A stretch of 64,000 nt of DNA from Avidesulfovibrio sp964369685 (lineage in GTDB: Bacteria; Desulfobacterota; Desulfovibrionia; Desulfovibrionales; Desulfovibrionaceae): assembly GCA_964369685.1 (NCBI GenBank), contig CAYJFB010000003.1, positions 62,001 to 126,000 on the forward strand, read 5' to 3'. Of this stretch, positions 27,771 to 36,996 are shown in pieces (positions within the stretch are counted from its first letter, which is position 1; every line of letters begins with the position of its first letter). Under the pieces are notes generated by a model. It made no database searches, was not told the origin of the DNA, and saw nothing but the letters and a program-made list of their open reading frames with translations. Position numbers and translations under genes: made by a program.

Positions 27771-29684
27771 ATGGCGATAGTTTCACTGCATAAAGCCTGT
27801 TTAAATCTTGGCGGAAAACCTTTACTTGACGGTGCTGATTTTCATTTGGAAGTTGGCGAACGCGTTTGTCTTGTTGGTCGCAACGGTGCCGGAAAATCTT
27901 CGCTGATGTCGGTCTTGGCAGGCGTGATAACTTTGGATGCAGGTGAATATTCGCACACACCGGGACTCCATGCGGGGTATGTTCGTCAGGCTGTACCCGA
28001 CACATGGTCTGGAACGATTTTTCAGATTGTCGCTGAAGGACTGCCCGGTAACGAGGGCAAAGCGCTTGCGGCAGCACACAGTCTCATGAACGGGCACGAG
28101 GCAACACTCCCAAAAGAACAACGCCTTTTGGGACAAGAATTGCTCGATAATGGTGACGGTTGGGAAAAACACGGTGAAATTCTTGGTGTGATCAATAGTT
28201 TAAAACTCAACCCCGATGCCAATATTGACGCGTTGTCAGGCGGCACAAAACGCCGTGTGGCGCTTGCAAAAGCCCTGCTGACGCCGGAATTGCTTTTTTT
28301 GGACGAACCGACAAACCATTTGGATATCAATACGATTGCTTGGTTAGAAGATTATCTCTTGCGCCGTGCAAAAACACTTCTTTTTATCAGTCATGACAGG
28401 GCCTTTGCTCAACATTTGGCAACACGCATTGTTGAAGTTGATCGTGGGCAATTGTTTAGTTATGCGTGTTCATACGCACGGTTTCAAGAACGACGTGAAG
28501 AACGACTCGAAGTGGAAGCCCAACAAGCGGCACTGTTTGATAAGAAATTGGCACAAGAAGAAGTATGGATCCGTCAAGGTATCAAAGCGCGTCGAACACG
28601 CAATATGGGACGAGTGCGTGCGCTTGTAGATATGCGTCGCCAACGTGCCGAACGTCGTGAACGGCAAGGAAATGTGATTTTACGTGCGCAAGAAGCCGAA
28701 CGCTCAGGCAAACTGGTTCTTGAAGCGTGTGATTTGGGTTTCACATGGGAAGACGGCTTTACGGTATTGCGTGATGTATCGCTTTTGATTCAACGCGGCG
28801 ATCGTGTGGGATTGATTGGCAATAACGGTACAGGAAAAACAACGCTCATTCGGTTGTTACTCGGTGAACTTAAACCGACTGTCGGTTCTGTACGTCACGG
28901 GACACGACTTGAACCGGCTTATTTTGATCAACTGCGTGAAACTCTCGATCCAAACCGTTCTGTTATGGACGCTCTTGCCGATGGCAACGACACTGTCATT
29001 ATTAACGGTGAACAACGCCATGTGGCTGGATATTTACGTGATTTTTTATTTGAACCCGATCGCTTGCGTGTGCCTGTGGGAGTGCTTTCAGGGGGCGAAC
29101 GAAACCGTTTGTTGCTGGCAAAACTCTTTACACGGCCTTCGAACATCTTAATTCTTGATGAACCCACCAATGATCTTGATGTTGAGACCCTTGAACTTTT
29201 AGAAGAACTGTTGGACAATTATCAAGGTACGGTACTTCTGGTCAGCCACGATCGCGCGTTTTTGGATAATTTAGTCACAAGTACGTTGGTGCTTGAAGGC
29301 GACGGACGTGTGCACGATTATGTCGGTGGTTATTCTGATTGGTTACGACAACGTCCGACATCCGTGACGCAAACAACAGTGAAAACAGAAACACGACGCA
29401 CAGCACCTTCCAATAAAATTAAACTGTCTTTTAAAGAACAGCGCGAAAAAGAACAGCTCGAAAAAGAACTTCATACTATGCCACAGAATCTTGCCAAGCT
29501 TGAAGAAGAGCGTACACTTTTGGAACAAGAACTTGCCGATCCCACATTGTTTACTCGAGATTCTGCACGCTTTGCAGCCGTTACCGCACGTTTGTCTGTA
29601 CTTGAAGAAGAAGAAACAGAGAGCCTTGAACGTTGGGAAACAATTGAAAATCGTTTGGCTGAATTCGTGGCTGTTTCCAAATAA
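27771..29684 (+). CDS. uup: ABC-F family ATPase, Uup-like
   Basis: Soluble twin-cassette ATPase acting on ribosomes or DNA-structure tolerance rather than transport. Cassette 1 has GRNGAGKSS, LSGGTKRRVALAKAL and LLFLDEPTNHLD. The linker is charged. Cassette 2 has GNNGTGKTT, LSGGERNRLLLAKLF and LILDEPTNDLD. The last 90 residues (KLSFKEQREKEQLEKELH onward) form the coiled-coil tail typical of Uup. There are no membrane helices. GGAG precedes the ATG. It is monocistronic by spacing. A second ABC-F protein of the EttA type lies at 53052. Confidence 0.92.
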   Translation: MAIVSLHKACLNLGGKPLLDGADFHLEVGERVCLVGRNGAGKSSLMSVLAGVITLDAGEYSHTPGLHAGYVRQAVPDTWSGTIFQIVAEGLPGNEGKALAAAHSLMNGHEATLPKEQRLLGQELLDNGDGWEKHGEILGVINSLKLNPDANIDALSGGTKRRVALAKALLTPELLFLDEPTNHLDINTIAWLEDYLLRRAKTLLFISHDRAFAQHLATRIVEVDRGQLFSYACSYARFQERREERLEVEAQQAALFDKKLAQEEVWIRQGIKARRTRNMGRVRALVDMRRQRAERRERQGNVILRAQEAERSGKLVLEACDLGFTWEDGFTVLRDVSLLIQRGDRVGLIGNNGTGKTTLIRLLLGELKPTVGSVRHGTRLEPAYFDQLRETLDPNRSVMDALADGNDTVIINGEQRHVAGYLRDFLFEPDRLRVPVGVLSGGERNRLLLAKLFTRPSNILILDEPTNDLDVETLELLEELLDNYQGTVLLVSHDRAFLDNLVTSTLVLEGDGRVHDYVGGYSDWLRQRPTSVTQTTVKTETRRTAPSNKIKLSFKEQREKEQLEKELHTMPQNLAKLEEERTLLEQELADPTLFTRDSARFAAVTARLSVLEEEETESLERWETIENRLAEFVAVSK

Positions 29685-29871
29685 AATTGTTTATGTTTGA
29701 AACAGCTCTTAGCCTGTGCCGTAAGAATATATGCCTCCAAGGAAACAGGTCTTTTTTGATAGAAACAAGAAAAGTTCTTGTTTTCAAGGCAACGCTGTGT
29801 CAATTTGTTTAGAGAGTATATTTTTCAAAAAATAAAGAGTGTGGACTCTCATACAAAAAAGAGGTGTTGTT

Positions 29872-30552
29872 ATGGTTGAACGATTTTCACCTATTGAACA
29901 ACTTTCTATTTCTGAATCATGGAGAATGTTTCGTATTCTTTCTGAATTGACTGATGGGCTTGAAACATTGAGTCAAGTCGGCCCATGTGTTTCAATTTTT
30001 GGTTCTGCTCGTGTCGCGCGCGACGCACCGCTATATAAAGAAACAGAGAAAATTGCTGCGTTATTGGTTGATGCGGGATACGGTGTGATTACAGGCGGCG
30101 GCCCCGGGTTGATGGAAGCCGGTAATAAAGGCGCTACCGAACAAGGCGGTGTTTCTGTCGGATTGCACATTCACTTGCCGCAAGAAGCAAAAATTAATCA
30201 ATATGCAACAATTGAAAGTAATTATCGGTACTTTTTTTTGCGTAAATTGATGTTTGTTAAATATGCGTTGGCATATGTTGTCATGCCCGGCGGTATGGGA
30301 ACCATTGATGAGCTTTCTGAAGCCTTTGTTTTGATGCAAACTCAACGTATTCAGCCGATGCCTTTGATTCTTTACCAATCAAGTTTTTGGTCTGGTTTGC
30401 TGGATTGGTTACGTAAGACTATGGTTCATGAAGGGTTTCTTAGTGAAGAAGAAATCATTGAGTCCATTATTCTTTGTGATACGCCTGAAGAAGTGCTTGA
30501 ACAGATCAAAAAAGGTGCACCGCTCCCTGTACAAAATCAGATATTACCGTGA
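29872..30552 (+). CDS. LOG-family protein (TIGR00730)
   Basis: Lysine-decarboxylase-like Rossmann protein. Characterised members release the free base from cytokinin or other nucleoside 5'-monophosphates. Signature blocks are SIFGSARV, VITGGGPGLMEAGNKGA and PGGMGTIDELSEAF (PGGxGTxxE). ATG 29872 has GAGG upstream; the upstream in-frame GTG at 29839 lacks a ribosome site. Its stop codon overlaps the GTG start of tadA, so the two are cotranscribed and probably translationally coupled. A purine-metabolism link to TadA is conceivable but unproven. Confidence 0.88.
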   Translation: MVERFSPIEQLSISESWRMFRILSELTDGLETLSQVGPCVSIFGSARVARDAPLYKETEKIAALLVDAGYGVITGGGPGLMEAGNKGATEQGGVSVGLHIHLPQEAKINQYATIESNYRYFFLRKLMFVKYALAYVVMPGGMGTIDELSEAFVLMQTQRIQPMPLILYQSSFWSGLLDWLRKTMVHEGFLSEEEIIESIILCDTPEEVLEQIKKGAPLPVQNQILP

Positions 30553-31127
30553 AAAAAAATTCTCCCGATTACACAATGGAAGATATCCTTACGATACAAC
30601 CGTGGGGGGCTATACCTACGCCGCCTCCCAACCATTCGTGGGAAGCGTTGATGCGTCTTGCTTTACAAACAACACAGAATAAACAACAGTCAATTCTTTT
30701 TTCTCAAGACTCTATGTCATCTCAAGGAACCGCTTTTGGGGAAGTGCCTGTAGGTGCTGTTGTTGTCGCTCCTGACGGGCGCGTGCTTTCTCGGGCGTGT
30801 AATGCGCCACTTGCAACGAACGACCCCACGGCACACGCTGAAATTTTGGCTCTGCGTCAAGCAGCAAAGGTTTTTGGTAATTATCGTCTTTGCGGATGTG
30901 TGCTTGTTGTGACTTTGGAACCATGTCTGATGTGTGTGGGGGCGATGATTCATGCGCGAATTGCAGGGGTTGTTTATGGTGCGGCAGATTTTAAGACAGG
31001 TGCAGTTGATTCTTGTTTTGCCGGTTTTAATCTTCCTTTTGTCAATCACAACGTTTGGCATTATGGCGGCGTTTTGGCGCAAGAATGTGCAATAAGCTTA
31101 CAACACTTCTTTGAACAGCGGCGTTAG
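30549..31127 (+). CDS. tadA: tRNA-specific adenosine deaminase
   Basis: Converts A34 to inosine in tRNA-Arg(ACG). Zinc-binding motifs are intact: HAEILALRQAA (His, catalytic Glu) and PCLMCVGAMIHARI (two Cys). The end YGGVLAQECA fits TadA. Compared with usual TadA (about 150-160 aa) it has an N-terminal extension of some 30 residues and about 20 extra residues (roughly 38-58) between the first helix and GEVPVGAVVV. The GTG start overlaps the preceding stop by 4 nt and has no clear ribosome site; ATG 30576 is an alternative. Confidence 0.92.
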   Translation: MKKNSPDYTMEDILTIQPWGAIPTPPPNHSWEALMRLALQTTQNKQQSILFSQDSMSSQGTAFGEVPVGAVVVAPDGRVLSRACNAPLATNDPTAHAEILALRQAAKVFGNYRLCGCVLVVTLEPCLMCVGAMIHARIAGVVYGAADFKTGAVDSCFAGFNLPFVNHNVWHYGGVLAQECAISLQHFFEQRR

Positions 31128-31148
31128 GGGCTGTTTTTAGATAAAATT

Positions 31149-31190
31149 TTGTAGAAGATATTGTTTTTTATGTAAAAATATCTTCTACAA
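31149..31190. terminator. Hairpin between convergent tadA and binding-protein genes
   Basis: TTGTAGAAGATA (31149-31160) pairs perfectly with TATCTTCTACAA (31179-31190). Outside it CTGTTTTT and AAAAACAG can extend the structure after a bulge. It probably ends transcription from both sides. Confidence 0.6.
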
Positions 31191-31217
31191 GTTTGTAATG
31201 TATTGAAAAAACAGTCT

Positions 31218-32870
31218 CTAGAATGGTGTAATACGTTGTTCTTTTGTCGGTACCCACCAGCGATCCAGATTATACATAATACCTGCAGGCGCCGCTTTTA
31301 TGCCGTGAAAACGTGCCTGTACGATGGGTAAGGCATACGGTACATATAAAAAAGCGTAAGGTTGTTCTTCATGTAAAATTTCTTGAAAACGATCATACAG
31401 TTTTTTGCGTACGGTTTGATTGGTTGTGGCACGGGCTTTGATTAATAATTCGTCTACTTCTGCATTTTTATATCCTGTAAAGTTGAGTCCGCCCTCTACG
31501 GCTTTTGAAGAATGCCAAACATCAAAGATATCAGGGTCTTGTGTTATTGTCCAACCCAGAATCAAAGCATCAAATCGTCCTTTATTGACAAATTCACGAA
31601 TAAAAGCTGCCCACTCCACGGTGCGAATGGTGACTGCAATACCGACAGCTTTGAGTTGGCTTTGAATGATTGTTGCTGTTTTTATGCGCTGATCATTGCC
31701 CTGATTGGTTAAAATAGTAAAGGCAAAAGGTATTCCGTCTCGTTCAAGAGTGCCGTCTTGATCGTCATCTATCCAACCCGCTTCACCAAGTAACCTTTTC
31801 GCTCGTTGCGGATCAAAACGAAAAGGCTCCAACGTTTGATGGTATGGCCATGTTTCCGGCTTATAAGGACCAAAAGCGGCAATCCCTTGTCCCCAGAGAA
31901 CACCCTGTACCAAAGCCTGACGATCAATGGCATGCCCTATGGCTTGACGAACACGAACGTCTTGAAAAAACGGGTGCTTAAGATTGTATCCTAAAAATGT
32001 ATAAGAGCCTGAAAGATAACGATATTTTTTCCAGTTTTTTTCCCATTCGGCACCTGTTGTTTGACGTAGATATTGCTGGGGGGACAAGCCCATCGAATCA
32101 AGTCTGCCTGCTTTTAACTCAAGGAACATGGTGGATGGATCGGGAATGATTCGTGTCACCACTTCGTCAATATACGGACGACCTAAAAAATATGTATCTG
32201 AGGCTTCTAAAGTCAGTTGTGTGCCCGGTATCCATTCTTTCAAAGTAAACGGCCCGCTACTGATGGGTTTGCGTGCCAAGGGGCTGTTGAGAAGATCTTG
32301 ATTTTCCAAGATGTGTTTTGGTAAAATAGCCCCCAACCATGTCATGACAGCACGGGCAAACGGCTTTTCATATTCGACTTCAAAGCTGTATGTATCGAGT
32401 TTACGGAACGTTTTTATTGCCAGAAAATCTTCGGCATAGGCTGTCGGTGTTTTGGGATCAATCATGAGTTTATATGTAAACTCAATATCATCAGCCGTCA
32501 GTGGAACACCGTCAGACCAAAAAATGTCGTCACGCAAAACGAAACGTAAACGTTTACCGTCTTCAAGCGATTCCCATGAACGTGCAGCCAATGGCACGAT
32601 TTGTAAATCTTTGTTAAAATCCAAAAGAGCCGTATAAAGTTGTGAAATGATTTCTGAAGAGGCAGAATCTGTGGCAAGATAGGGAATGAGATTTGAAGGT
32701 TCACCGATGCTGCCGAGAATCAATCTTCCGCCATCATTCGGTGTGCTTTCAGACAAGATTTCTTGTGCCATACCAATTGATACACAATAATAAAGACTGT
32801 TGATTAAAAATAAACCGTATATAAAAAGATGTTTTATATTTTTTTTGAAAAGCAAAGAAAACATACACAT
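31218..32870 (-). CDS. Peptide/nickel-type ABC transporter binding protein (family 5)
   Basis: Large periplasmic binding protein (550 aa) of the DppA/OppA family. An N-terminal signal sequence ends near GMAQE (about residue 36). The mature protein starts with the family pattern GGRLILGSIGEPSNLIPY and contains FVLRDDIFWSDGVPLTADDIEFTY, VRQAIGHAIDRQALV and YDRFQEILHEEQPYAFLYVP. GGAGG precedes the ATG at 32870. No permease or ATPase gene is near, so it is another orphan subunit. Substrate could be peptides, nickel or another solute. Confidence 0.9.
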   Translation of the reverse strand: MCMFSLLFKKNIKHLFIYGLFLINSLYYCVSIGMAQEILSESTPNDGGRLILGSIGEPSNLIPYLATDSASSEIISQLYTALLDFNKDLQIVPLAARSWESLEDGKRLRFVLRDDIFWSDGVPLTADDIEFTYKLMIDPKTPTAYAEDFLAIKTFRKLDTYSFEVEYEKPFARAVMTWLGAILPKHILENQDLLNSPLARKPISSGPFTLKEWIPGTQLTLEASDTYFLGRPYIDEVVTRIIPDPSTMFLELKAGRLDSMGLSPQQYLRQTTGAEWEKNWKKYRYLSGSYTFLGYNLKHPFFQDVRVRQAIGHAIDRQALVQGVLWGQGIAAFGPYKPETWPYHQTLEPFRFDPQRAKRLLGEAGWIDDDQDGTLERDGIPFAFTILTNQGNDQRIKTATIIQSQLKAVGIAVTIRTVEWAAFIREFVNKGRFDALILGWTITQDPDIFDVWHSSKAVEGGLNFTGYKNAEVDELLIKARATTNQTVRKKLYDRFQEILHEEQPYAFLYVPYALPIVQARFHGIKAAPAGIMYNLDRWWVPTKEQRITPF

Positions 32871-33316
32871 ACACGGACCTCCATATTAAAACAGTACCTT
32901 GTTTCCATAAAAATATTTTGTGGATAAAGCACTCGTTTCTTTTGTGTCTATAAAAAATATTTCTATATGGTCATCAATGCTATTATACACTTGTATACAA
33001 TTCGTGCCAAGATAAAAAATGCAAAAATATATGAAAACCAACCTGTTCAATGCGTTATGAAACAATGTACTCAATCTATTTTTTGTGCATTGCACACATG
33101 CTTTTGAAAAAGGTTTGGTTTTCATCGAAAAAAGCTTATTTTGTTGGTATACACGAGCGTCAGTGTGATTTTGTGTGTGCATAGACAAATGTTTGCTTTG
33201 CAGATAAGTACGTTTTGTACATCAGATTTTTTATAACGTACGATGATGGGTACAATAAAATCGACACATCTCGGTGCGTATTCTCTTTTTTTATAAGCTG
33301 AAATAGGTATAAAGTC
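32871..33316. other. Divergent intergenic region upstream of bioW
   Basis: 445 AT-rich bases between the binding-protein start and bioW. A perfect palindrome TTGTATACAA lies at 32991-33000. I found no BirA-type TTGTAAAC/GTTTACAA pair and no convincing promoter. Reading frames on the minus strand here have no ribosome sites. Confidence 0.4.
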
Positions 33317-33625
33317 ATGTGGTACAATGTCAGAATGCGAGCTGAAAAAAATGGACGACACACTTCAGGTGCAGAACGTCTTGTTTACTATGAAGATATT
33401 CAAACNNNNNNNNNNNNNNNNNNNNNNNNNNNNNNNNNNNNNNNNNNNNNNNNNNNNNNNNNNNNNNNNNNNNNNNNNNNNNNNNNNNNNNNNNNNNNNN
33501 NNNNNCACATCAAAAAATTTGGTGATCCGCATGGCGGTCGCATTTTTCTTTATACAGGCTCTCTTGAAAATGTGTCTTCTTGTATTGAATATTTGCAAAA
33601 AGCGCCGATTATTGTGGAAATATAG
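33317..33625 (+). CDS. bioW: 6-carboxyhexanoate--CoA ligase, split by assembly gap
   Basis: BioW activates free pimelate to pimeloyl-CoA for biotin synthesis. Only the two ends are visible. The N-terminal 29 residues (YNVRMRAEKNGRHTSGAERL) match the BioW opening. After the gap about 39 residues (FGDPHGGRIFLYTG, then YLQKAPIIVEI) match its end. BioW proteins are about 230-260 residues, so some 500 bp or more must be missing, far more than the 100 N shown. That both parts fall in one frame is by chance. The gene is followed 40 nt later by bioF, which supports the call. The start is ATG 33317 with a weak AGG upstream. Confidence 0.75.
   Translation: MWYNVRMRAEKNGRHTSGAERLVYYEDIQXXXXXXXXXXXXXXXXXXXXXXXXXXXXXXXXXXHIKKFGDPHGGRIFLYTGSLENVSSCIEYLQKAPIIVEI
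33406..33505. other. Assembly gap (100 N)
   Basis: Exactly 100 unknown bases, the usual placeholder for a gap of unknown size. It falls inside the bioW frame, whose missing middle implies a true gap of roughly 500 bp or more. Confidence 0.95.
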
Positions 33626-33665
33626 ATAATTGTTGAATCGTTCACAAAAAATAAAGAAAGTCACA

Positions 33666-34835
33666 ATGGATTTTATAAAAAAATTGACAGCGTTGAAAGA
33701 CGCCGGACTTTACAGGCAACGACGCACGATCTCGACGGCACAAGAACGTGAAGTGATCTTAGACGGAAAAAAGGTTTTGCTTTTTTCATCCAACAATTAT
33801 CTCGGCATCGGAGCAGAATCTTTTTTTGTTCAACATGTGGTTGAGGCGATCGGTGTGTATGGCACAGGTGCAGGCGGTTCACGATTGACAACAGGCAACT
33901 CAGCCTTGCATATGGATCTGGAATCTACTTTGGCACAATTCAAAAAGACCGAGGCGTGCCTTACGTTTACCTCCGGATACACAGCTAATGTGGGCACTGT
34001 TTCAGCCATAGGTGATACCGAAACCGTAATTTTTAGCGATGCACTCAATCATGCAAGCCTCATTGACGGTTGCCGCTTGGCGCGTGGACGTGTTGTTATT
34101 TACGCACATGGTGATGTGGATGATTTATTGTTAAAAATCCGTGAACATCGTCCCCAAAAGGGGTTGCTTGTGACTGACAGCGTTTTCAGTATGGACGGCG
34201 ATTTGGCACCCATGTCCGAGCTGGTTGAGATTGCGCATGAGCATGATATGTTGTTGATGGTTGATGACGCACACGCTACAGGGGTTTTGGGAGCAACAGG
34301 TCGTGGTAGCCTTGAGCATTTCGCTTTAGGGGCACAGGCTGTAGATGTTCTTATGGGCACACTGAGTAAAGCGTTGTCGAGTGAAGGTGGTTTTGTTTGT
34401 GGTTCTGAAGCGTTGTGTGATTATTTACGGCATACGGCACGTTCATTTGTGTATACAACGGCTCCCTCTCCGGGAAACGTGGCTGCTTCGTTGGCTGCTT
34501 TGGAATACCTTGATACACACCCTGAACGCGTGCAGCAACTGCAAAAAAATAATGCTTATTTTGCAGACGCTCTCAATGCGTTGGGTATACATGCCAATGC
34601 AGAAACACCGATATTTCCTGTTCTTATCGGAAATGAAGAAGAAGCAATGCGCATCAGTGATGTCTTTTTGCAACAAGATATTTTTGTTCCTTGTATCAGA
34701 TATCCAACAGTTGCCAAAGGAAAAGCCAGACTCCGTTTTACCTTGATGGCAACGCATACACGACAAGATATAGATCGTGTTCTTGATGTTCTCAAAGAAT
34801 GCATTCAAAGGTATGAAAAATGTTTTTACATGTAA
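33666..34835 (+). CDS. bioF: 8-amino-7-oxononanoate synthase (BioF/KBL family)
   Basis: PLP enzyme that condenses pimeloyl-CoA or -ACP with alanine, the first ring-forming step of biotin synthesis. Visible are FSSNNYLGIG, GTGAGGSRLTTGN, DALNHASLIDG, TDSVFSMDGD, VDDAHATGVLG and the PLP-lysine block GTLSKALSSEGGFV. The related Kbl and SPT enzymes share these motifs, but the adjacent bioW makes BioF the best call. ATG 33666 with GAAAG upstream gives 389 residues; an in-frame TTG lies at 33630. No bioA, bioD or bioB is in the window. Confidence 0.9.
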   Translation: MDFIKKLTALKDAGLYRQRRTISTAQEREVILDGKKVLLFSSNNYLGIGAESFFVQHVVEAIGVYGTGAGGSRLTTGNSALHMDLESTLAQFKKTEACLTFTSGYTANVGTVSAIGDTETVIFSDALNHASLIDGCRLARGRVVIYAHGDVDDLLLKIREHRPQKGLLVTDSVFSMDGDLAPMSELVEIAHEHDMLLMVDDAHATGVLGATGRGSLEHFALGAQAVDVLMGTLSKALSSEGGFVCGSEALCDYLRHTARSFVYTTAPSPGNVAASLAALEYLDTHPERVQQLQKNNAYFADALNALGIHANAETPIFPVLIGNEEEAMRISDVFLQQDIFVPCIRYPTVAKGKARLRFTLMATHTRQDIDRVLDVLKECIQRYEKCFYM

Positions 34836-35026
34836 GATGTTGTTCAATGCAATGAACTGAATATATCAACATGTCATGCAGTAAGTACATGATATTTATT
34901 TTGTCATTGACGCAATGTGTTCTGTGGAGTATATTATAAAGGCTGATTATAAAATCTGTGTTGATTTTTAGCACACGTTTTGGTGTGTGTGCTGTTTATT
35001 GCACGCATTAAAGAAGGAGCAAAAGC

Positions 35027-36664
35027 ATGTTTCGAACCATGACAGTCAGACAAAAATATTCATCCAAAGAATATAAAGAAATTGAAAACACTCTACGTAT
35101 TAAACTGTTTCAATTACAACAAGAGTGTGCCAAATACAAGGTCTCTGTCCTCATCACCATTGCCGGTGAAGACGGTTCCGGACGTGGTGAAGTGATCAAC
35201 ACCTTATCGTCATGGCTCGATACAAAAAAAATACGTAACCATGTTTTTTGGAAAAAAACAGACGATGAAGCCATGCGTCCCGAAGCGTGGCGATACTGGA
35301 TCAATCTTCCCGCTTATGGTGAGTTTGGTATTTTTTTGGGTGGTTGGTACGGTGAACCCGTACGAAAAGCGGTTTATGGTTTGATGTCTGAAGAGGAATT
35401 GCATCAAATTATTTCTAGACGCTTAGAATTTGAACGAACCTTGGCAGACAACAATTATGTCATTGCCAAGTTTTGGTTACATATTGATGAAGATATTCAT
35501 AAAAAAAGACATCAAGAGCTCAGAAAAATAAAAGGGGAGTATCATTTTACCCCTTATGAACAAGATCTGGAAAAACATTACCCAAAACTTGTGGATACCA
35601 TGTCCAAAGTGATCACCGCAACAGATAAAGATTTTGCACCTTGGTATGTTATTGATGCTTATGATCGTGAGTTTCGTAACGCCTCTGTTGCCCGCGCTTT
35701 GATTAATACGATTGAACATCAGCTGGCGTTAAAAAAACAGGCTCAAGAGAAACAAAAAAAAGTTGTGCAACCCGTAACGCCGTGCGACACATGTGTTTCC
35801 ATTCTTGATCGCGTAGACTTATCCAAGAACCTTGAAAAACAAGACTATCAGGCGCAACTCACCGTTTTGCAAAATGAAGTGTTTCAACTTTCTTATAAAG
35901 CGTATACACAAGGTATTTCTTCAACGTTAGTTTTTGAAGGATGGGATGCAGGCGGTAAGGGCGGAGCCATTCGCCGTTTGACCGCTGCCATTGATTCGCG
36001 CGTGACTCGTGTTATTCCGATCAGTTCTCCTACTGATGAAGAATTGGCACACCATTATTTATGGCGTTTTTGGCGTCAAGTGCCCATGGACGGTTATGTC
36101 ACGATTTATGATCGTTCATGGTATGGGCGTGTGCTCGTTGAACGTGTTGAAGGATTTGCAACACCTGAAGAATGGAAGCGAGCCTACACAGAAATTAATA
36201 CGTTTGAAGAACAATTGGTTGCGGATAAAAACATTTTGTTGAAATTCTGGATGCACATTTCTCCTGAAGAACAATTACGACGGTTTAAAGAACGTGAAGA
36301 AGTTCCTTGGAAAAATTATAAAATTACAAAAGAAGATTGGCGTAATCGTGAACAGGCTCCGGCCTATACCATAGCCGCAGATGAAATGTTTATGCGTACC
36401 GATACAGACTACGCACCGTGGTTTATTATCCCCGCCGAATCAAAATATGTGGCACGCATTGAAATTTTGAAAAAATATAGAGACGCTCTGCGCAAAGCCC
36501 TTGATATAAAAAGTGTCAGTAATAAAAAAGACAAACAAAATAAAGAACTTGACTTGAAAAGTGTTGCCGAAACTTTGGCAGATCAAAAAGATGAAAAGGA
36601 GACCTCAAGGGAAGAAAAAGATGAAAAAAAGCAAAAAAAAATAAATAAGAACAAGAAAAAATAA
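35027..36664 (+). CDS. pap: Polyphosphate:AMP phosphotransferase (two-domain PPK2)
   Basis: Transfers phosphate from polyphosphate to AMP to give ADP. Two PPK2 modules are fused. The N-terminal one has a modified Walker A (GEDGSGRGE) and may be non-catalytic; the C-terminal one is complete (FEGWDAGGKGGAIRRLT, DRSWYGRVLVERV, KFWMHISPEEQLRRF). The length of 545 includes an unusual tail of about 50 residues made mostly of Lys, Asp, Glu and Asn. GAAGGAG precedes the ATG. It is transcribed alone and ended by a strong hairpin. Confidence 0.93.
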   Translation: MFRTMTVRQKYSSKEYKEIENTLRIKLFQLQQECAKYKVSVLITIAGEDGSGRGEVINTLSSWLDTKKIRNHVFWKKTDDEAMRPEAWRYWINLPAYGEFGIFLGGWYGEPVRKAVYGLMSEEELHQIISRRLEFERTLADNNYVIAKFWLHIDEDIHKKRHQELRKIKGEYHFTPYEQDLEKHYPKLVDTMSKVITATDKDFAPWYVIDAYDREFRNASVARALINTIEHQLALKKQAQEKQKKVVQPVTPCDTCVSILDRVDLSKNLEKQDYQAQLTVLQNEVFQLSYKAYTQGISSTLVFEGWDAGGKGGAIRRLTAAIDSRVTRVIPISSPTDEELAHHYLWRFWRQVPMDGYVTIYDRSWYGRVLVERVEGFATPEEWKRAYTEINTFEEQLVADKNILLKFWMHISPEEQLRRFKEREEVPWKNYKITKEDWRNREQAPAYTIAADEMFMRTDTDYAPWFIIPAESKYVARIEILKKYRDALRKALDIKSVSNKKDKQNKELDLKSVAETLADQKDEKETSREEKDEKKQKKINKNKKK

Positions 36665-36693
36665 GTTCTTGTATATAACTTGAAACAATAAGG

Positions 36694-36750
36694 CATCAAG
36701 AAACGTTATTTTTTTGCAAATAACATTTCTTGATGTCTTGTTTTCTTTTT
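36694..36750 (+). terminator. Terminator of pap
   Basis: A 17-bp stem with one mismatch (36694-36710 with 36719-36735), followed by a T-rich stretch with a run of T to 36750. Confidence 0.85.
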
Positions 36751-36880
36751 AAAGGTGTTTTATCTTAGAAAAGAAATGAGTATCATGGGATGAAAAAACA
36801 ATATGATGCTTTTTATTGTAAATCATTATATATTTTTATATCTTCTATGCTAACATACCTTTGATGCCCTTTGGTATGAC

Positions 36881-36909
36881 TTGACAATATAAATAGTGTA
36901 CAGTAAAAA
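36881..36909 (+). promoter_or_regulatory. Promoter of tRNA-Ala
   Basis: A perfect TTGACA (36881-36886) is followed after 17 bp by TAAAAA (36904-36909), ending 11 bp before the first base of the mature tRNA. Confidence 0.6.
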
Positions 36910-36920
36910 AGTTATGTTGT

Positions 36921-36996
36921 GGGGATGTAGCTCAGCTGGGAGAGCGCAGCGTTCGCATCGCTGAGGCCAGGGGTTCAATCCCCCTCATCTCCACCA
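36921..36996 (+). tRNA. tRNA-Ala (anticodon CGC)
   Basis: A 76-nt cloverleaf with encoded CCA. The acceptor stem GGGGATG/CATCTCC contains the G3-U70 pair that marks alanine tRNAs. The D-arm is GCTC/GAGC. The anticodon stem CAGCG/CGCTG encloses TTCGCAT, giving anticodon CGC (codon GCG). The T-arm AGGGG-TTCAATC-CCCCT is normal. Flanking bases continue the pairing (see findings). Confidence 0.97.

Noticed and set aside
32886..33363. Minus-strand frames upstream of bioW
   Set aside because: No ribosome sites, overlapping alternatives in two frames and no recognisable motif; likely promoter region.
33317..33625. Reading the gapped bioW frame as a complete 102-residue protein
   Set aside because: The 100 N are a placeholder; the ends match the first and last parts of a protein of about 230-260 residues.
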